NCBI GenBank assembly: GCA_910585285.1
Contig: CAJUDL010000008.1
Span: 26,150-90,149 of the forward strand
Direction of reading: 5' to 3'
Length of the DNA stretch: 64,000 bases
From: an uncultured Muribaculaceae bacterium
GTDB lineage: Bacteria > Bacteroidota > Bacteroidia > Bacteroidales > Muribaculaceae
Shown: one piece after another, positions 62,267 through 64,000 of the stretch
Position numbering within the stretch: the first letter of the stretch is position 1
How the letters are laid out: each line of letters opens with the position of its first letter
Position numbers and translations under genes: made by a program
Notes under the pieces: model-generated
Told to the model about the DNA's origin: nothing
What the model saw: only the letters and a program-made list of their open reading frames with translations
Databases searched by the model: none

Positions 62267-63706
62267 ATGACTAAGGATGAACTCGTAGCGAAGCTGCATG
62301 ACATAGAATGGGAGGATTTTGAGGTTAAATCTGCAAAATCCGAACTGCCGAAGAATGTATGGGAAAGCGTCAGTGCCTTCTCAAATACCTCCGGCGGCTG
62401 GATTGTGCTCGGCGTAAAACAGACCGGTAAGACCTTCGAGATACAGGGTGTTGACAACATAGAAAAACTTGAACAGGATTTTCTCGGAACACTTCGTGGT
62501 GAGAAGTTTAATCAAAGGCTGACAGTTACCCCAAAGCTTTATACTATTGACGGGAAGAAAATACTTGCTTTCTATGTTCCCGAAGTAGATCTTAAGCCGG
62601 TTTACTATAATAACCCCATCAATACTTTCATTCGTATGGGCAGTGGCGATCAGAAAGCCACTGAGGGAGAAATACGTGCGATGTTCCGCGACCAGTCTTT
62701 TGGCAAGAAGACAGAAGAAACTATTCCAGATACAAGTATTGAAATGCTTAATCTCAATACTTTGAGAAGTTATAGGTTCGCTCTTAGTCAGACACAGAAT
62801 CTTGTAAATCTTCGTGAGGTTGATGATGCTGAATTTTGCGAGCAGGTAAATATCACACGAAACGGTCTACTCACTTATGCTGGACTTCTGATGTTTGGGA
62901 AAGCTCCGTATGTTTTGCGATATGTTCCGACATTCTGCGTTGACTATATAGAGATTCCGGGTCCGACAATCCAACAGGCGGAGGTAAGATATACTTACCG
63001 TATTCCCGAACAGGACAATATCTGGGAGGCAGTTCAGATTATTCTGCGTCGCTTCCGCACTCTTGTTGACGCTCCGATTCATATTAAGGACGATGGATTT
63101 GCTACCACCGATGAGAGTCAGTACAATGTCCTCCGCGAAGCACTCGCCAACATGGTAATGCACGCCGACCACTTCGACTCATTGCGCTCCTGTATCCGCG
63201 TCTACACCGACCATATCGAGTTTATGAATGGAGGAGCGTTCCCGCTCCCGGTAAAAGACATCCTCGGACGAATTTACTCTAAGCTGCGCAATCCTACAAT
63301 AGCCAAACTATTCCGATTTGTCGGTATTGCTGAAAATGCCGGCTACGGCATGAACAAGCTTGTAAGCTGGGAATCGTTGACCGGAACCCGTCCGACTATC
63401 GAGAGCGACCGTACAATCGCTGTTGTTTCATTCCCTCTGAAATCTGCCATACAGAGAAAGACGGAAGATAATGAGGGTAAAAATGAGGGTAAAAATGAGG
63501 GTAAAAATGAGGGTAAAAATCTTTCTTCACGACAAAGAGCAATTTTGGATTTGATAAAATCCAGCCCTACAATAAGTATGGTAAGAATGTCTTCTTTGTT
63601 GAATGTGTCAATAAGTACTATCGAAAGAGAAATCCCGAATATGACCTCTTTAATCAGACATATAGGACCGAAAAACGGAGGCTATTGGGAAATCATTGAA
63701 GATTAG
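62267..63706 (+). CDS. AlbA_2 domain / GHKL-like ATP-binding transcriptional regulator
   Basis: 479 residues. An N-terminal AlbA_2 (schlafen-like, DNA/RNA-binding) domain covers about 5-125, with 'EDFEVKSAKSELPKNVWESVSAFSNTSGGWIVLGV' and 'YYNNPINTFIRMGSGDQKAT'. A middle region and an HATPase_c_4-like domain follow (about 290-390, 'REALANMVMHADH', 'EFMNGGAFPLPVKDI', 'AENAGYGMNKL'). An in-frame EGKN repeat linker leads to a C-terminal winged helix ('SRQRAILDLIKSSPTISMVRMSSLLNVSISTIEREI'). The ATG at 62267 is preferred over an upstream in-frame ATG at 62189, which lies before the promoter. Target unknown. Confidence 0.85.
   Translation: MTKDELVAKLHDIEWEDFEVKSAKSELPKNVWESVSAFSNTSGGWIVLGVKQTGKTFEIQGVDNIEKLEQDFLGTLRGEKFNQRLTVTPKLYTIDGKKILAFYVPEVDLKPVYYNNPINTFIRMGSGDQKATEGEIRAMFRDQSFGKKTEETIPDTSIEMLNLNTLRSYRFALSQTQNLVNLREVDDAEFCEQVNITRNGLLTYAGLLMFGKAPYVLRYVPTFCVDYIEIPGPTIQQAEVRYTYRIPEQDNIWEAVQIILRRFRTLVDAPIHIKDDGFATTDESQYNVLREALANMVMHADHFDSLRSCIRVYTDHIEFMNGGAFPLPVKDILGRIYSKLRNPTIAKLFRFVGIAENAGYGMNKLVSWESLTGTRPTIESDRTIAVVSFPLKSAIQRKTEDNEGKNEGKNEGKNEGKNLSSRQRAILDLIKSSPTISMVRMSSLLNVSISTIEREIPNMTSLIRHIGPKNGGYWEIIED
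63470..63520 (+). repeat. Four tandem 12-bp repeats inside the AlbA_2 gene
   Basis: Unit AATGAGGGTAAA repeats four times perfectly, encoding N-E-G-K each time. Unit length is a multiple of three, so changes in copy number alter linker length without frameshift. Confidence 0.9.
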
Positions 63707-63732
63707 AATCCATAGAGAACGCGCTAAGAGGT

Positions 63733-63864
63733 TCATTTTTCAAGCAGTACCGCATCCGTATCGAGTTTACGGCACAACTGATGATCGATGGCGATACGAC
63801 GTACCCAGAAGTCATTATCTTCAGACCATTTCAACATCAAATCATTTATCCTGCAAGGAGTCAG
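63733..63864 (-). pseudogene. Fragment of a DNA alkylation repair (AlkD-like) gene
   Basis: A minus-strand frame reads RINDLMLKWSEDNDFWVRR, AIDHQLCRK, DTDAVLLEK and then a stop at 63733-63735. The 'MLKWS...NFWVRRVAIDHQL' pattern is typical of AlkD-like DNA alkylation repair proteins. A stop lies just upstream (63874-63876), and nothing else of the about 220-residue protein is present, so it is a relic. The plus-strand ORF over the same bases is not a gene. Confidence 0.65.
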
Positions 63865-63943
63865 TCGTGATTTTTATGGTGCCGGTGTAAAAAATTCGCG
63901 ATTTTTATTTAATTTTGTTGATAGGATAATTTCCAAAACTTAC

Positions 63944-64000
63944 TTAGAAACTGTTTAAATTTATTACGAAAAAAATATTATAAAGAATCTTTCGGGAATT
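63944..64000 (+). mobile_element. Element A, second copy, cut by window end
   Basis: TTAGAAACTGTTTAAATTTA and the next 37 bases match the reverse complement of the right end of the 48036-48224 element, with three mismatches or fewer. The remainder is outside the window. Confidence 0.8.

Noticed and set aside
63696..63890. 64-codon plus-strand ORF after the AlbA_2 gene
   Set aside because: The opposite strand gives a recognisable AlkD-like fragment, while this frame resembles nothing and overlaps the preceding gene.

Overview
The window reads as a chromosomal segment of a gut Bacteroidales bacterium, most likely of the Muribaculaceae (S24-7) type. This is inferred from several sources. There are four SusC-like/SusD-like loci and many lipoproteins with Bacteroidetes lipoboxes. 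Promoters have the Bacteroidetes form TTTG - 19 to 21 bp - TAnnTTTG. Secreted proteins carry a C-terminal tail of the type 'YNLQG...GxYI...K'. The core cluster parA-parB-DUF5683-LysM transglycosylase is also present. No rRNA, tRNA or CRISPR array was recognised.

Layout. 1-1.2 kb: end of an AbiEi-like gene and an AbiEii nucleotidyltransferase (type IV toxin-antitoxin). 1.5-12.5 kb: three large secreted proteins (a triple-module LRR protein, an M6 metalloprotease, a 1456-residue Fn3/jelly-roll protein), bracketed by two identical terminators. 13-30.5 kb: a tandemly duplicated four-gene cassette of metzincin-type zinc protease, SusC, SusD and small secreted protein, behind a structured leader of about 260 nt. 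A second M6 protease follows at 30.6-32 kb. 32-37.2 kb: Abi-family HEPN-like gene, sufB without sufCDS, a four-helix-bundle gene between inverted purine-rich repeats, phoH, and an S1/P1 nuclease. 37.2-37.8 kb: an intergenic region packed with palindromes. 37.8-42.2 kb: parA, parB, DUF5683, LysM transglycosylase. 42.2-44.9 kb: an AAA ATPase with its own promoter and a BspA-like LRR protein.

45-62 kb (minus strand) is the most distinctive region. One apparent operon runs SusC-like, SusD-like, SusC, SusD, DUF4843 lipoprotein, PKD-like lipoprotein, ABC ATPase, permease A, DUF4857 A, permease B, DUF4857 B and an eight-helix membrane protein. It links two outer-membrane TonB-dependent receptors directly to an inner-membrane ABC module whose permease/DUF4857 pair is duplicated. 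This could be one envelope-spanning transport or sensing machine; the substrate is unknown, and peptide is a guess. 62.3-64 kb holds an AlbA_2/ATPase-type regulator with an almost leaderless promoter and a relic of an AlkD-like gene.

Two families of small non-coding mobile elements were found. Element A (189 bp, 22-bp perfect terminal inverted repeats) lies at 48.0 kb, with a second copy cut by the window end. Element B (169 bp, 8-bp target duplications) lies at 27.5 and 44.9 kb, with a shortened copy at 45.9 kb. The four complete or nearly complete copies all sit at or within a few bases of the 3' side of a stop codon on the gene strand. One supplies the stop codon of its host gene and one separates a susC/susD pair.
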